NCBI RefSeq assembly: GCF_033763495.1 | Contig: NZ_JANRKL010000162.1 | Span: forward strand, 26,236-90,235 | Reading direction: 5' to 3' | Length of the DNA stretch: 64,000 nucleotides | Source: Haliscomenobacter sp033763495 | Lineage (GTDB): Bacteria; Bacteroidota; Bacteroidia; Chitinophagales; Saprospiraceae | Shown here: piece by piece, positions 25,462 through 33,556 of the stretch | Layout of the letters: each line of letters opens with the position of its first letter | How positions within the stretch are numbered: the first letter of the stretch is position 1 | The notes under the pieces: generated by a model | Databases searched by the model: none | The model's input: only the letters and a program-made list of their open reading frames with translations | What the model was told of the DNA's origin: nothing | Program-made: the position numbers and the translations under genes

Positions 25462-27927
25462 ATGGATCTGCAGCGCAATCCACAATTAGAACTGGCCTTT
25501 GATTATGTGCGCAATACCCGCAAAAATGTATTTCTAACTGGTAAGGCCGGTACAGGGAAAACGACTTTTTTACGCCAACTCCGCCAGGAATCGGTCAAAC
25601 GAATGGTCGTCGTAGCCTCCACTGGGGTAGCTGCCATCAATGCGGGAGGGATGACCATCCACTCTTTTTTTCAGCTGCCTTTCGGCCCCTATCTACCAGG
25701 CCAAATGGAGGATCCCTCGCGAATGCGGCGTTTCACCCGCGAAAAAATCAATTTGATCAAAAGCCTCGACCTACTGGTCATTGACGAAATCAGTATGGTG
25801 CGTGCCGATGTGCTGGATGGGATTGATGAGGTGCTGCGCCGCCACCGGGATCGTTCACGGCCATTTGGGGGGGTCCAATTGTTGATGATCGGTGATTTAC
25901 ACCAGTTGCCGCCAGTTGTAAAAGACGAAGAATGGAACCTGCTGCGTGAACATTACAAAACCGCGTACTTCTTCGGTAGCCAGGCCTTGCAACAAACCGA
26001 TACTGTACGCATCGAGCTCAAACACATCTATCGGCAATCCGACGAACATTTTATTGCCTTGCTCAACAAGGTGCGCGACAACAAAATTGATCAGGAAGTT
26101 CTGAACCAGCTCAATAGCCGCTACATCGCCAATTTTCAACCCAAGGAAGAAGACGCTTACATTACCCTCACCTCGCACAACCAGGCTGCCCGCGACATCA
26201 ATGCCACGAAGTTGGACCTGATTGCGTGCAAAGCCATCCAGTACAAAGCAATCGTTACTGGCGACTTCCCCAGCTTTTCCTATCCTACTGATGAACTTTT
26301 GGACATCAAAGTGGATGCGCAGGTGATGTTTGTCAAAAATGACATTTCCCAGGAAAAACGATATTACAATGGCAAAATCGGTAAAGTGACGCGGATAGTA
26401 GGGGAGGTGATTTATGTAAAATGCCCCGGAGACAGCGAAGAAATTGACGTCAAAACCGACGAATGGAACAACGTCAAATACACCCTGGATGAGGAGAGCA
26501 AGGAGGTCAAAGAAGAAATCCTCGGCACATTCAAACAGTATCCGCTGAAACTGGCCTGGGCCATCACCATTCACAAAAGCCAGGGTTTGACCTTTGAGCG
26601 CGCCATTATTGATGCGCAGGCCGCTTTTGCGCATGGGCAGGTATACGTGGCGCTGAGTCGCTGCAAGAGTTTTGAGGGCATTGTGCTCCATTCTAAAATA
26701 GGCCAATCCAGTGTGCGCACCGATACAGTAGTCAAGAATTACACCGAAGAGGCGGATAAAAACACCCCTGACGAAAGCCATTTGACCCAATCTAAAATCG
26801 ATTACCAACAAGGCTTGATCCATGAGTTATTCGATTTCCGGGTGCTGAAACGACAATTGGAAAATGCCAAACGTACCTTCTTGAGCCATGAAAACACAGT
26901 TTCTTCCGAGGCTGTGGCCCAGGTCTTGCTTATCGAACAGCAGTGTCGCAATGAAATAGTGGTGATCGGTGACAAGTTTAAACCCCAAATCGAAGCTTAT
27001 TTTCAGCAGACTGTCCTACCGGAAGAAAATGCGGACTTACAGCAGCGCATCCAAAAAGCCTGTACCTATTTTGAAGAAAAACTGGAACTGCTGATGCCCC
27101 TGCTGAAAGAAGTCCCCCTGGCGACCGACAACAAGGCCATCGAAAAACTCGCCCTAGAAGCCCTGCAATTCCTGGAAAAAGAGCTATTTATCAAAAAAGC
27201 CTGTTTCGCACAGGCCAAGTCGAGCTTTGTGGCTCAACAGTACCTCCAAACCAAGGCCAATGCCGAAATCGACTACTCGCGCGCACCGGCCAAACCTAAA
27301 GTCAACAAAAAGAGCATCGCCCAACAAACCTCTCATCCTGATTTGTACTTCGCCCTGCACAAGTGGCGGGAAGACCTTGCGGCCAATCACGGTACCGAGG
27401 GCTACATGATTTTGCCCCAAAAAACCTTGACTTTACTGGTCGAGATGTTGCCAACCAGCACCGCTGCACTGAAAAGGGTGAAGGGCATGGGGCAGGCTAA
27501 AATCAAACAGTTTGGTACGGATATTTTGAATCTGGTAAATGCCTATGTGGAAAAAAATGGCTTGCAGGAAATGCAATTGTTTTTGCCCGATTTAGAAGAA
27601 GCCCCCAAACCACCCAAAACGGACACCAAAACCCTGACTTACGATTTGTACAAAGCAGGAAAAACCATTGAAGAAATTGCCGCTGAACGGGGTTTCGCCA
27701 CCACCACCATTGAAGGCCACCTTTCCCATTTCATTGGTACCGGACACCTGGACATCGCGGATTTGGTGGCGGAGAGCAAAATTCAGGCGATTTCGGCTTA
27801 TTTGCAACAAAGCGAATCGGGGCTTTTGGGCGAAGCTAAAGCTGCACTGGGAGACGAATATTCCTATGGCGAAATTCGGATGGTGCAAAAACACCTGGAG
27901 CGGCTTGCTGCAAAAATGGGTTTGTAA
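25462..27927 (+). CDS. PIF1-type DNA helicase with HRDC and helix-turn-helix C-terminus
   Basis: 821 residues from the ATG at 25462; the frame extends to a GTG at 25393, but the protein character starts at MDLQRNPQLELAF. Walker A GKAGTGKT is at 27-34, Walker B LLVIDEISMV lies near 103-112, and the late superfamily 1 motif is AWAITIHKSQGLTF (about 367-380). This is the PIF1/RRM3 group. The C-terminal third adds an HRDC-like domain (YFALHKWREDLA ... MGQAKIKQFG, about 630-690) and a helix-turn-helix (YDLYKAGKTIEEIAAERG), modules better known from RecQ. The role is probably unwinding of G4 or stalled-fork DNA. Confidence 0.9.
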   Translation: MDLQRNPQLELAFDYVRNTRKNVFLTGKAGTGKTTFLRQLRQESVKRMVVVASTGVAAINAGGMTIHSFFQLPFGPYLPGQMEDPSRMRRFTREKINLIKSLDLLVIDEISMVRADVLDGIDEVLRRHRDRSRPFGGVQLLMIGDLHQLPPVVKDEEWNLLREHYKTAYFFGSQALQQTDTVRIELKHIYRQSDEHFIALLNKVRDNKIDQEVLNQLNSRYIANFQPKEEDAYITLTSHNQAARDINATKLDLIACKAIQYKAIVTGDFPSFSYPTDELLDIKVDAQVMFVKNDISQEKRYYNGKIGKVTRIVGEVIYVKCPGDSEEIDVKTDEWNNVKYTLDEESKEVKEEILGTFKQYPLKLAWAITIHKSQGLTFERAIIDAQAAFAHGQVYVALSRCKSFEGIVLHSKIGQSSVRTDTVVKNYTEEADKNTPDESHLTQSKIDYQQGLIHELFDFRVLKRQLENAKRTFLSHENTVSSEAVAQVLLIEQQCRNEIVVIGDKFKPQIEAYFQQTVLPEENADLQQRIQKACTYFEEKLELLMPLLKEVPLATDNKAIEKLALEALQFLEKELFIKKACFAQAKSSFVAQQYLQTKANAEIDYSRAPAKPKVNKKSIAQQTSHPDLYFALHKWREDLAANHGTEGYMILPQKTLTLLVEMLPTSTAALKRVKGMGQAKIKQFGTDILNLVNAYVEKNGLQEMQLFLPDLEEAPKPPKTDTKTLTYDLYKAGKTIEEIAAERGFATTTIEGHLSHFIGTGHLDIADLVAESKIQAISAYLQQSESGLLGEAKAALGDEYSYGEIRMVQKHLERLAAKMGL

Positions 27928-27995
27928 ATCTTCTGAATGGCTTAAATGTATCCCAATTGACCAAACTATTCTGCAGTAGGGTAGGATGAATCCAA

Positions 27996-28003
27996 TATCT
28001 TTG
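27996..28003 (+). promoter_or_regulatory. Candidate -7 box of the M1 peptidase gene
   Basis: TATCTTTG fits TAnnTTTG and lies 23 bases before the ATG at 28027. The -33 region shows only weak similarity. Confidence 0.45.
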
Positions 28004-28026
28004 TGTCTAATGTGGAAATAACTTAA

Positions 28027-29970
28027 ATGAAAATGAGAACCTATTTCGTGTTTTTGCTTGCCTTTCTTACAGCGTTTAGCTCCAATGCTCAAACGCTCAG
28101 CTTCAACCCCACGGACATCAACACCATTGCCGAAGCGGAAGCCAAAGCCTACACGACCAGCCTGCTGAGTCCGGAAGTGGCGCCCTCCGAAGATTACGAT
28201 GTGAAATACCACCGTATGGAGCTGTCCATCGACCCCAATCGCCGCTACATTACGGGTAAAATCACGACCTATTTCCAAACCCTGGCTGCCAATTTTTCGG
28301 CCATTCATTTCGACCTCAATAAGCCGCTACGGGTGGATTCCGTATTGTACAAAGGCAAAAAAGTCGCATATACCCACAGCAATCTGGTCTTGCGCATCAA
28401 CTTACCTCAAGCTTTAAACAAAGCCGTTTTGGATTCATTGGCCATTTTTTGGCAAGGCGAGCCAGCCAATAACGGCTTTGGCTCTTTTGAACAAACTACC
28501 CATAGTGGTGTCCCTGTCATCTGGACCCTTTCCGAACCCTACGGTGCCCGCGACTGGTGGCCCTGCAAACAAACCCTGACCGATAAGATTGACTCCCTGG
28601 ACATGTGGATTTCCTGCAGGAAAGAATACAAAGCGGCCAGCAACGGCTTGTTGGTAGCTGAAATTGAAAAAGGCAACGACAAAATCTACCGCTGGAAACA
28701 CCGCTATCCCATTGCCAACTACCTGGTCGCGTTTGCGGTGACCAACTATGAGCGCTACACCGAATATGCCGAGCTGAAATCCGGGCGTTTGCCTATTGAG
28801 AACTACGTTTACCCCGAACACAAGTCTTTTGCTCAAACAGGTACCAAAGATTTGATCCCGGTAATCGAGCTTTTCGATTCCCTTTTTGTAGACTACCCCT
28901 TCCGCAAGGAAAAATACGGCCACGCCCAGTTCAGTTGGGGTGGAGGCATGGAGCACCAAACCATGACCTTTGTGATCAATTATGGGTATGAGTTGCTCGC
29001 TCATGAATTGGCGCACCAATGGTTTGGCGACCATACGACCTGTGGTTCATGGGAAGACATTTGGCTCAACGAAGGTTTTGCCACTTATTTGTCGGGCCTG
29101 GCCTACGAATTCCGGCAACCGCAGTACTGGCAAAGTTTTAAAAGCGGGCGAATCAACAGTGCCATCAGTCAGGCAGGTGGTAGTGTGTTTGTAACAGATA
29201 CGAGCAGTGTCAACCGCATTTTTAGCAGTCGCTTGTCCTACAACAAAGGAGCAATGGTGCTGCACATGTTGCGCTGGAAACTAGGGGATCAAGCCTTTTT
29301 TCAAGGTGTACGCAATTACCTCAATGCCCCCGAACACGCTTATGGCTTTGCTAAAACGCCCCAGTTTAAAGCTCACCTGGAAGCAGCAGGTAAGCAAGAC
29401 TTAACCGAGTTTTTTAAAGACTGGTACTATGGCCAGGGCTATCCCACCTATCAGATCAACGTTCGGCAGGAAGGGGATCAAAAAGTAATCATTCGCCTGA
29501 ATCAAACAACTTCACATAGTTCGGTTTCTTTTTTTGAAATGCCAGTACCAATTGTGCTGACGGGGACTGGTGGCAAAACCTATGAAGCGCGTTTGGAAAA
29601 CACCTTCAGCGGGCAGGAGTTTACGGTATATCCTGGTTTTAACGTTACCCAGGCGCAGTTTGACCCGAAGCTATGGCTGGTGGCGCGTACGAGTGGGATG
29701 ACAGTGGGAACGACCGAGGCGGAGAAAGGTGGTTTTGCACTCTATCCGAATCCAAGTTCAGGCCTTACCCGTTTGGTGTTGGAAGAAAGAACTGGAAATA
29801 TTCGCCGAGTGGTAGTGAACAGCGTAAACGGTGCCTTGATGAATCCTTCCATCCAAGTGTTGAACAACCGTGAAGCCAGTGTCGATTTGAATACTGTGCC
29901 CATGGGGATGTATGTGGTAAGGGTGGAAACCGAAAAAGGGGTTTGGGTACAAAATGTGGTGAGGAATTGA
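28027..29970 (+). CDS. Secreted M1 family aminopeptidase with T9SS sorting domain
   Basis: 647 residues with a signal peptide (MKMRTYFVFLLAFLTAFSSNAQ). The M1 domain has GGGMEHQTM, then the zinc site HELAH (His326, Glu327, His330) and Glu349 in WLNEGFAT, with the usual 18-residue spacing. The C-terminal 80 residues start LYPNPSSG and end GMYVVRVETEKGVWVQNVVRN, the type A T9SS sorting signal. The enzyme is therefore a cell-surface or secreted zinc aminopeptidase that trims peptides outside the cell. The ERAP-like C-terminal domain of many M1 enzymes is absent. Confidence 0.94.
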   Translation: MKMRTYFVFLLAFLTAFSSNAQTLSFNPTDINTIAEAEAKAYTTSLLSPEVAPSEDYDVKYHRMELSIDPNRRYITGKITTYFQTLAANFSAIHFDLNKPLRVDSVLYKGKKVAYTHSNLVLRINLPQALNKAVLDSLAIFWQGEPANNGFGSFEQTTHSGVPVIWTLSEPYGARDWWPCKQTLTDKIDSLDMWISCRKEYKAASNGLLVAEIEKGNDKIYRWKHRYPIANYLVAFAVTNYERYTEYAELKSGRLPIENYVYPEHKSFAQTGTKDLIPVIELFDSLFVDYPFRKEKYGHAQFSWGGGMEHQTMTFVINYGYELLAHELAHQWFGDHTTCGSWEDIWLNEGFATYLSGLAYEFRQPQYWQSFKSGRINSAISQAGGSVFVTDTSSVNRIFSSRLSYNKGAMVLHMLRWKLGDQAFFQGVRNYLNAPEHAYGFAKTPQFKAHLEAAGKQDLTEFFKDWYYGQGYPTYQINVRQEGDQKVIIRLNQTTSHSSVSFFEMPVPIVLTGTGGKTYEARLENTFSGQEFTVYPGFNVTQAQFDPKLWLVARTSGMTVGTTEAEKGGFALYPNPSSGLTRLVLEERTGNIRRVVVNSVNGALMNPSIQVLNNREASVDLNTVPMGMYVVRVETEKGVWVQNVVRN

Positions 29971-30098
29971 TAGAAATACCGCTGCTAACGGTGAAATTTT
30001 TTAAAAAGGAGGCTTAAGCATAAATGTAGGGTGAAGCCAGATGAACATGATTCCGTTCTTCCGCCTATCTTTACGCTAATTCAAAAACATCAGTTCAC

Positions 30099-31562
30099 AT
30101 GTTAGCCATCCAAAAAAGATTAGCAGCACCTTTCTATGCCTTACTCAGCTTGCCTTCCACCGCGATGGGGTTCGCGCTTTCGGTTCAAATTTCTGCCTTG
30201 AGTTGGATTTTGAGCACCAAATACGGCCTGGCCATTCACGAAATTGGCCTGGTTTGGGCAGCTGGGCCGATTGCAGGTATTTTCGGGCAAGTCATTGTTG
30301 GCCTGATTAGCGACAATGTCTGGTTTTGGGGTGGCCGCCGCCGGCCCTTTATCCTCATTGGCGGGGCATTGGCCGCCCTGATGTTGCTAGCCTTGCCCAA
30401 TATCGGTGTCATTTCCAAAGCCATGGGCACCGATGCCTTGTTGGGCGTAGCCATCACCATAGCGCTCACCTTGGATTTGGCCATCAACATCAGCTTCAAT
30501 CCTACCCGTTCCATCATTGCTGACGTTACTCCGGCAGGTGATGCACGAACCAAAGGCTACACCTGGATGCAAACCATTTCCGGCACCTTTGGGGTGGCCG
30601 CATACGCCATTGGCGCCATTTGGGGCAATTATACCCTGATTTATTTTGGAGCCATCCTGGTGCTGCTCATTTCAGTGATTCCTCCGTTTTTCATCGAAGA
30701 ACCTCGAACCTTACAAGCCGAAGCCGATACTACCGAAGAGCCTCAGCAAAAAGCTTCTTTTTCACAAATTGTCGTAGCCATTAGTCCTTTGTGGGGCTAC
30801 CTGTTGTATGCATTCATTGGCATCGTTGCCCGACTGCTGGACCAAGCAGTTAGTTCCTTGTTGCAAGGCATTTGTGTAGGACTGACCATCGGTAGTATTT
30901 TGTTGATCTTTTTGTTGAAAAAACCGGCCTTTGGCTCCAAATACGCCCATTTGATCGACTTTCAGAAAATCCTCGCGGCACATTCCTTTACTTGGCTGGG
31001 CATTCAAACCATGTTTGTGTACATGTTTGCTTATGTACAGCAAAAAATAGTGGGACTGAGTGATGATCAAATGGGACAGGTGGTTTCCATCTCCTTTTTG
31101 ATTTTTAACGCAGTCGCAGCAGTACTGCCTGCCATTTTGTTGCAACCATTGACCAGCAAAATCGGGCGAGTCAAAACCCACTTGTTGTGTATTGCCATCA
31201 TGGCCCTGGGCTATGCAAGTATATTTTTATTTGGCCAATCGGTGTCCAGTATTTATGTATTAATGGGCGTTGTGGGGATAGGTTGGGCGGCCACTGTAAG
31301 TTTACCTTTTGCCATCATGTCTCAAACCATTGACCAATCGCGAATGGGAATGTTTATGGGCTTGTTCAATTTATCGGTAGTTTTACCCCAGTTGGTGGCC
31401 AGCCTGGGGGTAGGTGAAGCCATCAGTGCTGCTGAGGACAAGGGCCTCATTTTTATCATTTGTGCCCTGAGTTTGGCAACATCTGCCTTTTTGTGGCTGT
31501 TCATTAAGGAGCGAAAAGCCAAGGACGAAATACCAACGCTTGTATCTGGCGGAGGCCATTGA
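30099..31562 (+). CDS. SLC45/GPH-type MFS sugar transporter
   Basis: 487 residues with 12 predicted membrane helices. The first loop holds GLISDNVWFWGGRRRPF, the RxGRRRPF signature of the SLC45 (sucrose/proton symporter) group, and DLAINISFNPTRSIIADVTP follows, also typical. Members move sucrose, maltose or other glycosides into the cytoplasm. The DUF1080 gene starts 30 bases after its stop, on the same strand, and the propeller/cytochrome c gene follows. The three probably form an operon for handling an external or oxidised glycoside; the exact substrate is unknown. Confidence 0.85.
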   Translation: MLAIQKRLAAPFYALLSLPSTAMGFALSVQISALSWILSTKYGLAIHEIGLVWAAGPIAGIFGQVIVGLISDNVWFWGGRRRPFILIGGALAALMLLALPNIGVISKAMGTDALLGVAITIALTLDLAINISFNPTRSIIADVTPAGDARTKGYTWMQTISGTFGVAAYAIGAIWGNYTLIYFGAILVLLISVIPPFFIEEPRTLQAEADTTEEPQQKASFSQIVVAISPLWGYLLYAFIGIVARLLDQAVSSLLQGICVGLTIGSILLIFLLKKPAFGSKYAHLIDFQKILAAHSFTWLGIQTMFVYMFAYVQQKIVGLSDDQMGQVVSISFLIFNAVAAVLPAILLQPLTSKIGRVKTHLLCIAIMALGYASIFLFGQSVSSIYVLMGVVGIGWAATVSLPFAIMSQTIDQSRMGMFMGLFNLSVVLPQLVASLGVGEAISAAEDKGLIFIICALSLATSAFLWLFIKERKAKDEIPTLVSGGGH

Positions 31563-31592
31563 CATATTTACTTTTTTCAACAAACACATTCA

Positions 31593-33476
31593 ATGAAGTC
31601 TGTTAAAACACTACTACTTGCTATTTCCATGCTGAGTGTTGTGATGGGGTGGGCCCAAAAATTCCCACTCAAACCCCTCTCACTCGAAGACATGAGCAGT
31701 TTCAAAACCACGGGCAGCAATTGGCAAATTGTGGGCGATGTGGTGATGGATCGCAATGGCGGCATGAAAGTTACACCAGGAAAAGGGATCTTGCTCAACA
31801 ATGTATCCGACAAAGACCACGACATCCTGGATCAGGCCAACAAAAAACAGGATTGGGCTACCGTTGAAGGGTACAAAGTGCTTACCGCCTGGGAACACGG
31901 TGACCTGGAGCTGGAACTGGATTTTATGATGCCCAAGGGGTCCAACTCGGGCATCTACCTGCAAGGACGCTACGAGGTACAATTGTTCGATAGCTGGGGT
32001 GTGAAATCGCCCAAGTTCGGTGACCTTGGCGGTATTTACCGCAACTGGGAAAGTGCTCCTGGCAAAATTTATATGGGCAAAGCCCCCCTGGCTAATGCAG
32101 CCAAAGCACCTGGTTTGTGGCAAAACCTGAAAATTTCCTTTCAGGCACCCCGATTTGACGCTCAGGGCAATAAAATCGAAAATGCCCGTTTACACTACGT
32201 GATCATCAATGGGGTAACCGTACACCAAAATCTGGAAATTCCACTGCCAACGGGTGGCCCGATCGATCAAAAAGAAGTGCCTCTTGGTCCTATTTTCATC
32301 CAGGGCGACCACGGTGCTGTTGCTTTCCGCAACATCAAGTACCGCTCCCTGGGGGCCAAAACGGCCAGCACCAGCGATATCACCTACAAGTACTTCGAAG
32401 GCAAGTTCAAAAATGCGGAGGAACTTAACGCCCAAACCCCCAAATCCAGTGGGAAACTTCCCGCAGTCACGATTGAAGTGCTGGATCTGGAGGATGTTTC
32501 CGGGGTTCGTTTTGATGGCGTATTGAATGTGCCAGAAGATGGCTATTACTTAATGTCGCTCAATACGACTGGTGGGTACAAACTGCAAATTGACAACCAG
32601 AATGTAGCCTTCAACGAGCGTCCGGATAGTTGGTGGGACTCCAAACAAAGTAGCGTGCAACTCAAGGCTGGTGCACACCCTTTTACCCTCTATTACTACA
32701 AAGATGCTGGCTACATGCCACCACGGCTGGGCTGGGTCATCGAAGGTTCGGCCATCCAACGTTCCACTTTGACCACCTTTGGTTCTTATCCGCCCGATCC
32801 CAACCCTACCTCACCCATTCAGGTAGCAGTGGGGAACAAAACCAGGTTGCTCCGGGCTTTCCTGGACTTTGAACGCGACCGGGCGCGCCGCCTTACTCAT
32901 ACCATTGGAGTAGGCGATCCTGGTGGCCTGCATTACATCTACGATCTTAAAGCGGGCAATGTGGCCTGTGTTTGGCGGGGTGATTTTGTCGATGCCACTC
33001 CGATGTGGAACGATCGGGGAGATGGAAGTTTCCGCCCAATGGGGGTGACTCAATTTACTTTTATTGGCCAAAGCCTGGGCATTATTCAGGGCCGAAGTGA
33101 TGCATTTCCAACTACCTATCAGGAAGCAGACTTCAAAACCAAAGGTTACGCCATCGAAGAAGCAACTGGGCGACCTATTTTCCGCTACAGTTACAAGGGA
33201 ATCGACGTGGAAGAGCGTTGCTATCCCAGCGTAGACCAGAATAGCCTGGTGCGGGAGATTGCCCTGAATGGGGCTATTCCTGACGGAGCGCACCTCAAAT
33301 TGGCGGAAGGTAAGGACATCATGGCCATGCCCGATGGCTCTTTTGCCATCGACGACCGTAAGTATTATATCGCTCTTGGTGGTGACTTAAAAGCCTCGAT
33401 TCGCGATTTTAATGGCAAAAAAGAATTGGTCGTGCCCGTAAAGACAGGCATTGCGAAGTTCTCGATTATTTGGTAA
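31593..33476 (+). CDS. Secreted DUF1080 (3-keto-disaccharide hydrolase-like) protein with PA14-like domain
   Basis: 627 residues with signal peptide MKSVKTLLLAISMLSVVMGWAQ. The first domain (about 30-250) is DUF1080: LELELDFMMPKGSNSGIYLQ and YEVQLFDSWG ... GGIYRNWE are clear signatures. A PA14-like beta domain follows (about 285-390; GVLNVPEDGYYLMSLNTTGG, WWDSKQSSVQL). The rest (HYIYDLKAGNVACVWRGDF) matches the domain that accompanies secreted haem-binding CxxCH proteins. Some DUF1080 proteins cleave 3-keto-glycosides. The next gene encodes a propeller with a cytochrome c domain. A joint oxidative sugar-processing role is inferred. Confidence 0.82.
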   Translation: MKSVKTLLLAISMLSVVMGWAQKFPLKPLSLEDMSSFKTTGSNWQIVGDVVMDRNGGMKVTPGKGILLNNVSDKDHDILDQANKKQDWATVEGYKVLTAWEHGDLELELDFMMPKGSNSGIYLQGRYEVQLFDSWGVKSPKFGDLGGIYRNWESAPGKIYMGKAPLANAAKAPGLWQNLKISFQAPRFDAQGNKIENARLHYVIINGVTVHQNLEIPLPTGGPIDQKEVPLGPIFIQGDHGAVAFRNIKYRSLGAKTASTSDITYKYFEGKFKNAEELNAQTPKSSGKLPAVTIEVLDLEDVSGVRFDGVLNVPEDGYYLMSLNTTGGYKLQIDNQNVAFNERPDSWWDSKQSSVQLKAGAHPFTLYYYKDAGYMPPRLGWVIEGSAIQRSTLTTFGSYPPDPNPTSPIQVAVGNKTRLLRAFLDFERDRARRLTHTIGVGDPGGLHYIYDLKAGNVACVWRGDFVDATPMWNDRGDGSFRPMGVTQFTFIGQSLGIIQGRSDAFPTTYQEADFKTKGYAIEEATGRPIFRYSYKGIDVEERCYPSVDQNSLVREIALNGAIPDGAHLKLAEGKDIMAMPDGSFAIDDRKYYIALGGDLKASIRDFNGKKELVVPVKTGIAKFSIIW

Positions 33477-33480
33477 CCGA

Positions 33481-33555
33481 GTTGAAGAGTTGAATAATTG
33501 AGTCGCTCGCGGTAGCCTCAACCTTCTCAACTCCTCAACCTTCTCAACTCCTCAA
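33481..33555. repeat. Intra-operon inverted repeat with AACTCCTC arms
   Basis: The left arm GTTGAAGAGTTGAATAATTGA (33481-33501) and the right arm, which repeats CAACCTTCTCAACTCCT, are complementary. The centre GTCGCTCGCGGTAGCC (33502-33517) is half of the shared core, in reverse orientation. It fills the entire gap between two same-strand genes and ends at the ATG of the next one. Confidence 0.82.
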
Positions 33556-33556
33556 T

